A stretch of 64,000 nucleotides of DNA from Triticum aestivum (lineage: Eukaryota; Streptophyta; Magnoliopsida; Poales; Poaceae): contig NC_057801.1 in assembly GCF_018294505.1 (NCBI RefSeq), positions 204,774,562 through 204,838,561 of the forward strand, written 5' to 3'. Position numbers and translations under genes: made by a program. Under the pieces are notes generated by a model, which did no database searches, had not been told where the DNA came from, and saw only the letters and a program-made list of their open reading frames with translations. The first letter of the stretch is position 1. Every line of letters begins with the position of its first letter. Positions 36,194-46,816 of the stretch are shown here, piece by piece.

Positions 36194-39088
36194 TCATTTG
36201 AACGTGACATTTTTCGAGCACTGCGACTCTATTACACGAGCACCACGCATAACTTCCCCAAAATAGTGCTCGGCGGGTAACCGGCTTTCGTCCGAACCCT
36301 GGGTTGCAACAGCGGTGGCATCCATCTCTGTCCAATGTGTCTTCACACGGGCAAGGGCCATCCGCGCACCCTCTATGCAGGCCGACCGCTTCATCTCCTT
36401 GATATGCGGCACCGCCCCAAGAAACTCCTGCAATAAGCCAAAATAGCTCGTCGGCTTGGGCCTCTCCGGCCAGACATGAGTCACGATATCCGTCATGGCA
36501 AGTCCGGACAACCTATTCAGCTCAGCCCATTCGGCCAACCGATCGGTCAGCGGAAGTGAACGATCCGGACTATGGAATTGAGACCAAAATAGCTCTTCCG
36601 TCTTGTGATCCTTCTGACTTCGGAAGTGCACAACGGCATCCGCCGCACTCGCCGCTAAGTCCATATATGGATCCTCCGGACCCCACAGCTGGCCAAGCTG
36701 GGCATACTTTGGATCCGTAAACCTGCGGCGTAGCAGAAAAGGCTTGCCAGCCACAATGTCTCCGGCCTGACGCAGCTCCTCCTTCATAGCCCGCATTGCA
36801 GAACGGGCATCCTTGGCTTCGGCGGTGGCCTTCCCCAGGTCTTCTCGCTTCGATAGGCGCTCCTTTTCAAGAGCCTCATTGCGGTCGGTAGCATCCTTCA
36901 ATTTAACGGCCAATTCAGCCATCTCTTCCCTGCTTCGGCAGTGTGCAGCCCTTTCGGCTTCTAACTCCTTTCGGCTTCTAACTCCTCGGCCGCCCTCGAG
37001 GCAGCCGCATCACTCCTTCTGGCTTGCTCCTTGGCTTGAGCAAGTTCTGCCCGAAGGCTCTCCACAGCAGCAGCACCATCTGCGTCAAGCATAAATATTG
37101 TAAGAGGTGGGCTTTAGCTCCCTTAATAGGTGACTGCGGAGAATCAATTTACCTTGCGACTCGTCAAGTCGCTTGTTGACTAGCGCGATGTCTGCATCCG
37201 CCACATCGAGTTGCCGCATTAATTCAGCAACTCCATCAGTCCGGCTAGCCCCCGGACTATCCGCCACCTGCATAGGAAAGGCGACACTCAATACCTGCGA
37301 TTTTGATCCTCGGCACGCTGTCGCTTTCGACAACCTACCGAGTCTCAGGGGCTACTATCTATACAGGGCGCACTTTCATGTGCAAAACTGTCAAAAAGGC
37401 GCGTCGTTTTTACGTACCTCAAAACCCGCCAGCAAACTCCTGACGGCATTATGCAATCCGTTTTCGGCGGACGAAATCCTTCCAATCACCATACTCATCA
37501 ATGCACGGTGATCTTCTGAGATGGACGCCCTCTCAAGCAGATCCTTCAGCTCCCCCGGCCGAACACTAGTCGGCGCCGAACTCTTCGGCTCTGCCGGGCT
37601 CGGGGATACCCTCCGTGACGACACTTCAGGCTCGTCCGCCCTATCCGACGGCGCAGCAGACGGAGGCGTCTCGCTCTCCATCATCTCCGGACGAAGATCC
37701 CCCGAAGACAAGCTCATTTGAGAAGGCCGCAAATCCGAACTACAAGGTAAAAATTTCGGTTATCCTCAGAAGCACAAATAGGGATGTTTCTTATTAATGA
37801 ACCCCCCCTTTTACTCACGGCTCGCTGGAGGGCTGATTCTTTAGAGAAGACTGTGCGGCCGGGGCCTCCCCGGACGCAGGACCCTCTGGTGAAGATTTCT
37901 TCCCCCGCTTAGGGGCTTTGGCCTCCGGGTCTTCGGAGGCGGTCCTCTTCTCCCCCTGGAGGGAGGGATTCTCGATCCCCCCTTCTTCAAGCGCCCCCTT
38001 GGGCGAGGCGGTAGCTCCTCTGTTTTCCCCTTCGCCTTCTTCTGAAGGCGCAACCTCCAACATTCTGACCAGCACGGGCTCCGGCGCGGTCTCTGGGAGG
38101 GGGGCCGGACACCGTATCAGCTTTGCTTGCGCTATCCACTCCTGTTGAAGGATAACGGGTTAAAAGGCGAATTGTAGAAAGGCAAACAAATGGTACGTCC
38201 GAACACTGAGCTACTTACTTGAGTATCCGGGCGATTGCAGCTTAGGCCGGCATCCTCGGTCAATTCCGGACACACCTCCTGTGATCCGAAGAACAACTTG
38301 TACATCTCCACGGGTGTCGTACCCATGAAGTGTTGGAGAATCCGTGGTCCCTCCGGATTGAACTCCCATAGCCGGAGAGGACGGCGTTTGCAGGGCAGGA
38401 GACGCCTAATTAGCATAACCTGCATCACCACGACCAGATCGATCTCCCTCGCTTGGAGGTCTCGAATCCGGCCCTGCAATAGGGGCACGTCTTTTGACGG
38501 CCCCCAATTGAGCCCTTGGTTGACCCACGACATCAACCGTCGTGGAGGTCCCGAGCGGAATGGAGGCGGCGGCTTCTGCCTGCTGCCCTTTGGAGCGGTG
38601 ATATAGAACCACTCCTGCTGCCACAAGCCGAGCTCCTCTTGGAAGGAGCCCTCGGGCCACGGGGCATCGGCCCTCCTGCTTACGGCCGCCCCGCCGCACT
38701 CTGCTTGACGCCCCCCGACCATCTTCGGCTCCACATTGAAGGTCTTCAGCCACAGGCCGAAGTGGGGGGTGACGCGGAGAAAGGCTTCACAGACGACGAT
38801 GAATGCGGAGATATGGAGGATGGACTCCGGAGCCAAGTCGTGGAATTCCAACCCATAGTAAAACATGAGCCCTCTCACAAAAGGATCCGTCGGGAAGCCT
38901 AAACCCCGACGGAGGTGGGATACAAAGACGACATACTCGCCGGGCTCGGGGGTGGGGATGGCCTGCCCTTCGGCGGGCAACCTGTGCGAAATCTCGTAGG
39001 ACAGGTACTTGGCTTCTCGCAGCTTTAGCACGTCCTCCTCCGTAACGGAGGAGGGCATCCACCGGCCCTGAAGGTCGGAGCCGGACAT
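36194..39088 (-). pseudogene. Antisense spliced gene of element 2, broken by a 17-bp duplication
   Basis: Minus-strand exons: 39088-38219, 38141-37819, 37739-37418, 37267-37153, 37079-36194. All introns are GT-AG (donors GTAAGT, GTGAGT, GTACGT, GTAAAT). Phases are 0, 2, 0, 1, exactly as in element 1, and exon 4 is 115 nt in both. Exon 1 encodes the putative gypsy type transposon domain (FVRGLMFYYGLEFHDLAPE, HFGLWLKTFNV). Later exons are acidic, then coiled-coil-like, then a conserved C-terminus (RGARVIESQCSKNVTF). The five exons sum to 2516 nt, two too many for an open frame. A perfect 17-bp tandem duplication in exon 5 (36952-36985) accounts for this and brings a stop into frame. Function unknown. 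Confidence 0.85.
36952..36985. repeat. 17-bp perfect tandem duplication in exon 5 of the antisense gene
   Basis: TTTCGGCTTCTAACTCC occurs twice back to back (36952-36968, 36969-36985). 17 is 2 modulo 3, matching the surplus of the spliced length. Probably a replication-slippage event. Confidence 0.95.
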
Positions 39089-39192
39089 TGTTGAAGGTCC
39101 GAAGCGCTCGAATCTGGGGCTCTGGGTGTTGGAACTTGGAGCAAGGAGAAGATTCGGTGGAAGATTGAAGAAAAGGAACGAGCCTTTGTCCT

Positions 39193-39200
39193 ATTATAAA
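39193..39200 (-). promoter_or_regulatory. TATA-like box for the antisense gene, element 2
   Basis: The minus strand reads TTTATAATAG about 107 bases upstream of ATG 39088, similar in place to 7477-7482 in element 1. Suggestive of an internal promoter. Confidence 0.4.
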
Positions 39201-39633
39201 GAGGGAGAATACCAAGAGCCGTCTCCGTGACCGTTCGGGACTCGCCTTCGATAGAGGAGGCGTGGCGACGGGCGCGGTTGGGTTACCCACGTCCGTATTG
39301 ATGAGAATCCCGGAATAAGGGGAACACGATCTCTGCTTCGACAAGACGTGCCAAGGAAACCGCTTCGCTAAACGCGCTGAGGTGGTATAATAAAAAACGA
39401 TTCAAGTAAAGGCTTGGTAGTGGTGTGACGTCATGCCGCAAAATACGTCAGCAGATTGAACTTGTGTATATATTATTCTCTCTACGGTGGAACGTGGAAT
39501 TTATTTTGCAGAGCCGGACACTATCCTGGTGTTCACAATCTTCTCTGGATTATTCAAAGGAGGAACCCGCCTTGCAATGCCGAACATTATGCGCGCCGGA
39601 CTCATCGTCATTGAAGCCAGGTTCAGGGGCTAC

Positions 39634-40114
39634 TGAGGGAGTCCTGGACTAGGGGGTGTCCGGACAGCCGGACTATCATCGTCCATCGGACTCCAAGACT
39701 ACGAAGATACAACATTGAAGACTCCGTCCCGTGTCCGGATGGGACTTTCCTTGGCGTGGAAGGCAAGCTTGGCGATACGGATATGTAGATCTCCTACCAT
39801 TGTAACCGACTCTGTGTAACCCTAGCCCTCTCTGGTGTCTATATAAACCGGAGGGCTTTACTCCGTAGGACATAACCTCCATTACAACAATCATACCATA
39901 GGCTAGCTTCTAGGGTTTAGCCTCCTTGATCTCGTGGTAGATCCACTCTTGTAATACCCATTATCAATATTAATCTAGCAGGACGTAGGGTTTTACCTCC
40001 ATCAAGAGGGCCCGAACCTGGGTAAAACATCGTGTCCCTTGTCTCATGTTACCATCCGCCTAGACACACAGTTTGGGACCCCCTACCCGAGATCCGCCGG
40101 TTTTGACACCGAAA
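39634..40114 (+). repeat. 3' LTR of element 2 (481 bp)
   Basis: Begins TGAGGGAGTCCTGGACTAGG after the G-rich tract GTTCAGGGGCTAC; ends CCGAAA instead of CCGACA. TATA box at 39840-39847. Followed by GGCGG. Confidence 0.95.
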
Positions 40115-40609
40115 GGCGGATCCACGAATTTAAGTTACCAGGGGTGAACATTTAACTTAAAAAATACGAAGGCACTTGCACTCCGGAAATCAACATAACT
40201 TGAGAAATGTGAAGCTACATGCACTTTGAAAACTAGCTAATGACCCAAAGTAGTTCAGATTATAAAACACTAAATGATGTAAGCACCAAAAACACAAAAT
40301 GCAACATGGTGTGCAAGGACTACTAACATGGTATGTATCTGCTTGAATTATTCGTTATCTAGCTGAAAATATCAAAGTGTAATTGCCCCTATAACCAGTG
40401 CGCAAACTGCATATCAATACACTATCCAGCACAAGTATGCCAATAGTTTCAAACAAAAGATTAGAAAAGTATTTATGCTACGTTGTCATGATACAGGGAC
40501 TTTTTGGTAGATGGCCTCGACGTTTCCTCAAGCCATGAAAATGTACTATAATTTTCTTGTCATCAATGCTTGCAAATCTCTATGTCTCTCTCAACATAGC
40601 AGATCATCA

Positions 40610-41105
40610 TTAGACATTAAATCCTTCAATGGGAGCTTGCAAAATGCTTGCATTAGATCCCTCATTAGACACTATATGTTCATCACCAGGAGCATGTAAA
40701 ATGTTTGCATCAAATCCTTCATTAGCAGTCTGTTCATTAGACACTTCAGTCTCAAGAACAACATGAGCTTGTATGTTTGCACCAGAAACTTGATTAGATA
40801 CATCAGATTCAGTCAGTTCAGTATTGATTGGGGGAGTTGTAAAATAAGCAGAAATTGGTTTCATTTTCTCATAGATTCCCTATATACAAGCAGTTTTACA
40901 ACACCGTCAGGTTTAACTATTGGCCAGAAATTGAAAAGTTGAATTAGATATAATCAGGGATGTGATGTACCTGCTCGTTGCGCATGCTACTCTTGCAAGC
41001 TGCGATGGTCTGTTTGCGCAAGCTTAATGACATGCTCGTTCTACTGCCGCAGCCTCCCACGTAGGCTACACCCAGAGTTGGATCTTCATCTTCTTGTCCT
41101 TCCAT
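40610..41105 (-). pseudogene. N-terminal fragment of a hAT/TTF-type transposase-like gene, two exons
   Basis: Exon 1 is 41105-40971 (45 codons, MEGQEDEDPT...SSMRNEQ), donor GTACAT. Exon 2 is 40879-40610, acceptor TATATAG, phase 0, opening GIYEKMKPISAYFTTPP and stopping at 40610. KMKPISAYF recalls the lysine-rich start before the TTF-type zinc finger of grass hAT transposase-like proteins, but no zinc finger or dimerisation domain follows. Exon 2 has an internal duplication (ANEGFDANILHAPGDEHIVS and SNEGSNASILQAP). GC-rich DNA upstream (41110-41300) looks like a leader. Assignment to hAT is tentative. Confidence 0.4.
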
Positions 41106-41773
41106 TTGCTTGAATCCTGGAGACCGCCCTCCAACGAGGGTGTGAGGAAGTGCTGTGTCGGTTTGTCCAGTAGTGGCTAGGTTAGGAGCAAACCAGACTG
41201 GAGGCTGGAGTGAATGAATTGGGATTTTTCCTGCTGTCGATCGATATGGGAGGCGATCGTTTGGGCCGTGAGCCTGCTATAGGGTCTGCCTTGCACTTAC
41301 GTTATTGGCCCATCCAAACTGAAACATTTTTCTTCATTTTTTACATTGTCTGCTCATGCATTGGGACGAACAAAACAAGCCTGGGCCAACCTGGACGACT
41401 CAAACTAGGTGCACACTTTCCAGCCACCCGAGGTGGCCGCCCATACTATCCCCTACGGTGGCGTCGACCCTTTTTGCGTGTATGATTGGGGTAGTGAAAA
41501 ATATTCTAGTGGCGCTTTTGATTTACCCACAGAATGGTTGAATTGCTTATTTCTATGAACTGAGTTCGCCAATAATGTGAAGGATGCCAGTCTTTTCATC
41601 CTATTGTAGATTGCTTAGATCTCGATGCCAAATGTAATCACATAAAATATACAGTAAAAGCCAGTGTGACGTGTCTGGCCACAACTAGTCTGACTACCCG
41701 TCCTCATTTAACATATCAAGGACGCACCATCTTACCAGATTAACCATTCGGCTTACCAATGCAATGTGGAAAG

Positions 41774-41899
41774 AAAGAAGTATTGGGACTGCGTATCCAA
41801 GCAATTGATGCCATGGACTCCTTTGTAGAACCTTGTAAGTGAAAAACAAGTTGCAGTGTGCATGTACAAAGAGCTAGCATAAGTTCAGTTACCTGCTTC
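41774..41899 (+). pseudogene. CACTA-type accessory gene, exon copy b
   Basis: Reads KEVLGLRIQAIDAMDSFVEP, an in-frame TGA after CK, then VHVQRASIS. It is the diverged duplicate of exon copy a at about 31413-31530. The upstream words ACCATTCG and ATGTGGAAAG also resemble the left copy. Confidence 0.45.
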
Positions 41900-42489
41900 T
41901 TGGAATTTTAGTTAGCCACTTATTGCAAAATTGTTCAATTACGTTGCTTGGCTTAATTTAGTTTGCTACTGATTACATAATGCCATAGCTTGTTAATCCT
42001 ATTATAGACTACGCCTATCTATGTGTTTGATACTTAATATTAAGAATTACCTGTTTGCATGAACTTAAATAGCTACTTAAGCATGTAGATAGCTGGTCAT
42101 ATGTACTTCTAGGGTGCAACAAAATTCATGTGTAATTTACGTTCTGATACCCTGTTTGTTTAAATTGCTTGTTGTTATCACTTGTAGCACTAGTAATGTT
42201 TGCATGTTCATAGATAGACAACTATCTGATTTATATGATGGACACCATCTTTTTAACTTATATATGTGTTGGAATCATTTTTCTTACATCAAAGAAATTT
42301 ACAGATGTCCGTGTTGCTGGTAAAAGGTACCGACTTGTTACATTAATACGTTGCCAAGAACTTGTTAGTTTTACTAGTTCATGTGTAATTAAATAAGTTG
42401 CCAAAACTGGTTAGTTTTACTAGTTTGATGTTAGTTTCTTATGGCTCTTGCAACACTTTATTTATGATTGCTAATATTCATGTTTGCAG
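41900..42489. other. AT-rich intron-like DNA
   Basis: Lies between exon copy b and the micro-exon array. No separate feature was seen. Confidence 0.4.
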
Positions 42490-43066
42490 GATCCAACTGA
42501 AACTCCGTTGGCACAATAGGTATGTTTTCAGAAACTTCCTTGTTTACCTGGTTTGCTGTTGTAACTTGTTGTTGTAATCATCTTACCAGCTTCAAGTTTT
42601 TAGGATCCAATTGGAAGTCCAATTGCACAGCAGGTACATTTTCAAAAATATAATTGTGTAACAGGTTTGCTGCTGTCACTTGTTGCTCTAATCAAGGTAC
42701 TCACTACTCAACTTTTCAGGATCCAAGAGAAACTCCAATGCCATAACAGGTTCCTTTTGCAAACTTGTTTGTTCAACTGCTTTGCTGCTGCAACTGGTTG
42801 CTCTAATCACGTTACTGGCTACTCAACTTCTCAGTATACAAGAGAAACTTCAATGCCACAACAGGTACCTTTTGCAAAACTTGTTTGTTTAACTACTTTG
42901 CTGCTGCAACAACCGGTTACAATGATGTTAATAATACTTTTCAGCATCCAATTGAAACTCTTTAATTCCTTGTTTGTTTAACTAGTTTGCTGTTATAACT
43001 CCCAGTTGAGATGTTTTGCTAACTTAAACTTTTCTTAATCCAATCGGAACTTTAATGGAAAAACAA
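42490..43066 (+). repeat. Tandem array of six 30-base micro-exon units
   Basis: Exon-like blocks at 42490-42519, 42604-42633, 42720-42749, 42835-42864, about 42945-42974 and 43037-43066 recur every roughly 93-116 bases. The first four are exactly 30 nt with AG before and GT after. They encode variants of a decapeptide DP-x-x-(T/S)-P-x-x-Q-Q, all phase 0. The flanking introns are repeats too (TTTGCTGCTG(C/T)AACTGGTTGCTCTAATCA-type). Unit 1 ends in TAG, unit 3 has TAA, unit 5 has lost its donor, unit 6 its acceptor. Any unit could be skipped or included without changing frame. Confidence 0.8.
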
Positions 43067-43095
43067 GTGAGCTCAAGATCAAAGAGCGAGGTCCC

Positions 43096-43383
43096 ATGGA
43101 CGTTGTATCATCCCATAGTAGTGGCACCGGCCCAATCGTGCATCATGAATTGCCAACTGCTGATGCTCTAGAGGCTAAACTATTGGTAGAAAGAGATTCT
43201 ACTTCTGCACTTAGAGATGAAGTCGACATGTTGAGGAAGCAAACAGCACAATCACAAGCAGTACTCAAGACGACCATTAAATATTTGGTGGATTTCAAAA
43301 CGAAGCAAGCTGAGACTGACCGCATTGTTAAGGTCCTGAAGGAAAAAAGGAAATTAAATTCCCACTTGGTAAATCATAGGTGA
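43096..43383 (+). pseudogene. Coiled-coil exon of the CACTA accessory gene
   Basis: MDVVSSHSSGTGPIVHHE is followed by a heptad-rich stretch (DSTSALRDEVDMLRKQTAQ...) to TGA at 43381-43383. It lies 30 bases after the last micro-exon. The two are in different frames (SKSEVP in one, MDVV in the next), suggesting a one-base loss near 43093. Its predicted role is protein-protein contact; the family is not named. Confidence 0.5.
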
Positions 43384-46300
43384 AATGTTCTTTCCATCAT
43401 TTAATAACCTTTGTGTTGTTTGTTCATGTAATCAATCAAACCATTTGTTTTATAGATCATGTAATAATTGTTTTGTATTTTTTATTTTTATTTTTTAGCA
43501 CAAGTCTGTATTAATTGATAAGGCCCAGAGACATTTCATTTTGATTGCTGCTACAAATATGCCAATCGGGCTGAATGTGCATTTAACAATAATAGTAGTA
43601 TAGATGGACCTTAAGTGGCACACATCAGAAAGGGCCAAGATGTTGTACTAGCTTCGCTAAAAAAAGGATGCTCTTCTAGCAAAAAAATGTACAGTGGCCT
43701 CGCTTATGTATGTTAGTTCATATTATTGATCCATATACTCTATAAGTGTTTATATGTCGGTTAGTTTTGTACATTATTGGTTGATTGACTCGGTATCTGA
43801 ATCTTGATACATCGCTTGTGTACATATCTAAATGGGAGTACACATTATGTTGCGTGTGACACTTGAGTTGGACATAAAGTGGTTTCAAATATTCGAATTC
43901 ACCTTAAACTAGATTCTAGCTTCTGAATTCGAGTATCGGCATTTGTAAATCATATTAATATATGACAGTGGAATACATCTTTGTCGTGCTTTTGAAGATA
44001 TATAAAAACACATAGACTAATTTATAAAGATTCATATAGGAATACAAAATGGATTCAAATTTAGTTGCCAGGGTAAACGTGGATGCTTATTGTCCCAAAA
44101 TTCGAAAGAAGCGGCAAAATGTCCACTCCCGTGTCGGATGCCCGAAGCCAAGTGTTTGGGAGATGGAAATTACTGTCTACCCCTTACATGGACAATCCAT
44201 CTCCCAGATTTCCACTACTCTCAATAGGGGTAGGTTAGTAACTTCAATTAGACGTGACACGACCGCCTCTGAGCCCATTCCGAAACGGTGGGTGCCAAAC
44301 ATGGATGGCAAAACACATTTGATTCAAGCTCGTCCGAAAGACCTCTGTCTCTCCCTCCATTTCCCCATTCATACATGATGGGCGGCAAAACAAACTCGAC
44401 TCGGCCGAAATTGATGTAGCTAAATATTTTCAATAGGGGAAGGTTTGTAACTTCACTCAGATGTGACACAACCGCCCTACCTGTCAGCCCCGTTCATACA
44501 CCGTGGGCACCAACCATGGGTGCCAAAACACCTGCTCCTCACCCAAAATCGCTCTGCGCAAATATTGGCAAGATGGGAGATTACCGTCCTATCCCCAACC
44601 GACGAGATGTCCAAATTTTAAACGGGGGCTAAGTTCGTAACTTTCCCACATTTGAGACAGGCGCGTCCCAAAAACATGGTTCCCCGTACCTCTCCCTCCA
44701 TTTTCCCATTCATACACCGTACACGCTAGAACACCGTCCACACACCAGCCTCCTCCGTCCGCCACCCCATCCATCATTGTCGTCCTCCACCCCATCCATC
44801 GCCACCGACCTCAACCATACTGGAGCGCCTACCAAGACCGCGTCGTCCACTGCTAGAGATGGATGGTTCTCATCCACGGTGACAGACCAAGAGCCATGCA
44901 TCGCGTCCTCTCGCTTGATCGCCATAGTCGTCCTCTTTGTCGGGGCCGCTCATACGACCTTCTCTTCCACCGCAACGGGACTTATCCCCTGATGCACCCT
45001 TCTACCGTTGCAGATCTGCTTCAACGCCACCGAGAGCCATCGCACCCCCGATGCCTACAGGGCGCCGCAAGCGAGGTGGTACTTCATATCTCCTCAATTT
45101 TTTGATCTCAACCATAAAATAGACCGTAACTTGGTTACTGTACTTTCTTTTCAGCTCTTAGAATTTAGTTCTTAGTTCGAAGCAAACAATGGATTCTAAA
45201 TAGCATTTCTCCGATTTGCAGCTTAAATCTGCCATGGCACAATCATAATAGGGTTTAATTGATCATGCTTAGGGTCTAAATGATCATGTTGGTTCCGTGG
45301 TGGTTTATTCAATAGAAATCAGAGGGGAAACCCTCTTTTTCTCAAAAAAAATGCTTATGATTCCCCCTTTTATGATCACTATACGATCAGCATACGTGCT
45401 TGTGTCATAATAGCACTACTCCACCCATCAAGCTAAACAAGCTTAGTTGTTCAAATACGAATCTGATATTATTAAAATAGAGTTGTTTAATTGGTCAGCT
45501 AAATGTTCCTAATTTAGTTTCAAAAATTGCATGTTCGCCGCTCGGGTGTGTATCTCTATAGGGTGCCCACGGTGGGCCGTGGCCCACCTTGGGATTTTGG
45601 GTCGGCCCAGGCCCCGATTCCCCTCTGTTCTGCTGCGCGCTTCCAATCTCTACTTGCCCCCAGCCACCTACCTCGCTAGCGACTTGCCGTCCCCAGACGG
45701 CATGACTCTAGGAGGAGACGTCGGACTAACTGGAGGTCAGGAGCCGCTCGCCCAACAGCGTCACTGCTGCCCGGGCGCGCCGCCGTGCCTACCTTCCTAG
45801 TCCGTTCAGGGCTCAGGCGTGTAGCACCCACTAAGCCAACCTGATTTATCCTAAGATATGTCCTCAACACTCAGTAGCCACTCCTGATCACCCATTTTCT
45901 AATTGATTCATTACTCATTAGGCAGGACATTCGTTAGGATTTGTTGTGTGTTGAGTGCTACCTACACTTAATGGTTCAGATGTATTTCAGTAATCTTTAG
46001 TACCTACAAAGTTCACAGGGTTTCAAAATTCCGGCCCTAGGAACACACACTAGTCATTTTGGATTGTTGGTCGTAGTGACATTGACCCAGATTACTACTG
46101 CAGGCCAGGTTTGCTGACAATTTTACTTCTCTTTCTTACTCATTCGATATGATATCCAATTATTCATGTCGATTATTTGCAAACAATAAGTGCTAGACAA
46201 ACTTCTTGATTCAGATTTTGGACGGTCTCTTACTGCAGTTACAATTCTGCATACTTGTCCTAGTAAGCTCACAAGTAAATGATTGATTCACTACATCTAT

Positions 46301-46816
46301 GCTTGCCTTGTCATATTTGTTGTCAAGATTCTTTAGGGTGGACCACCCTGTTTCAAAATACTGGAACCGCAGACATGAGTGAATAGTATTTCTTTGTGTG
46401 ATCTCTTCCATCATGTGTGGGCAACGAACACTACATTGTATAGAAAGAAAGTGTCATTTCCAGCTTTTACATAGACTACGATCTTTTACATGGAATACAA
46501 TCTGCCTACTTGCTTTGTGTCGCACTACCAGCACTCCACCCATGAAGCTAAACATTATGTCACTCATAATTCCTTAGTTTATTTGTTCAGATACGAATGT
46601 CATATGATTCTAATGTTCTTACTTCAGTTTTGAAATGTGTGTTTGCCTGTTATAGAGACATAAGAGGTTTGTATTTCTGTGTGTGGTCTGGTCAGCACGG
46701 TTGGGGGGGGGTGAACTTTGCATATGCAGGGGTTTATAAGCAGACACTCTTCGAGTTGAATCCGCAATGCATTCCATAGATAATCTGACTACTTTTTATG
46801 TTTTCATGAATCTCAG
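43384..46816. other. Long intron-like interval with decayed repeats
   Basis: It contains a diverged direct repeat (44040-44690, next entry), a GC-rich stretch (44700-45070), a LINE-like or SINE-like 3' tail at about 45262-45352 (GGGGAAACCCTCTTTTT then A-run) and a GC-rich block 45540-45830 of possible captured origin. None has a convincing gene. Confidence 0.4.
44040..44690. repeat. Diverged tandem repeat, three units of about 180-215 bp
   Basis: Anchors (A)TAGGGG(T/A)AGGTT(A/T)GTAACTTC at 44226 and 44438 and a more diverged GGGGGCTAAGTTCGTAACTT at 44623. Each is followed by a GACA-CCGCC/GCGCG block and by GGTGCCAAACATGG-type text. Confidence 0.6.

Larger units (their letters stand above)
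31584..40114 (+). mobile_element. Full-length non-autonomous Gypsy retrotransposon, element 2 (8.53 kb)
   Basis: 5' LTR 31584-32063, 3' LTR 39634-40114, perfect 5-bp target duplication GGCGG (31579-31583 and 40115-40119). The internal region holds a primer binding site, gag-protease (+) and a five-exon antisense gene (-), but no reverse transcriptase, RNase H or integrase. By eye about 19 differences over 480 bp separate the LTRs (near 4%). At the commonly used grass rate of 1.3e-8 per site per year this corresponds to roughly 1.5 million years. The 3' terminus has CA changed to AA. Confidence 0.95.
31569..41474. mobile_element. hAT-like insertion, split by element 2
   Basis: The 13-base word TGCGTGTATGATT occurs at 31556-31568 and again at 41475-41487, bracketing this interval like a target duplication. 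Just inside, CAGTGGCGGATCC (31575 continued at 40115) resembles the CAGTGGCGGA start of plant hAT elements. Element 2 is inserted in GGCGG of that terminus. A minus-strand N-terminal gene fragment lies at 40610-41105. The matching right inverted repeat was not found, and 13 bp is longer than the usual 8-bp hAT duplication, so the class is tentative. Confidence 0.4.
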
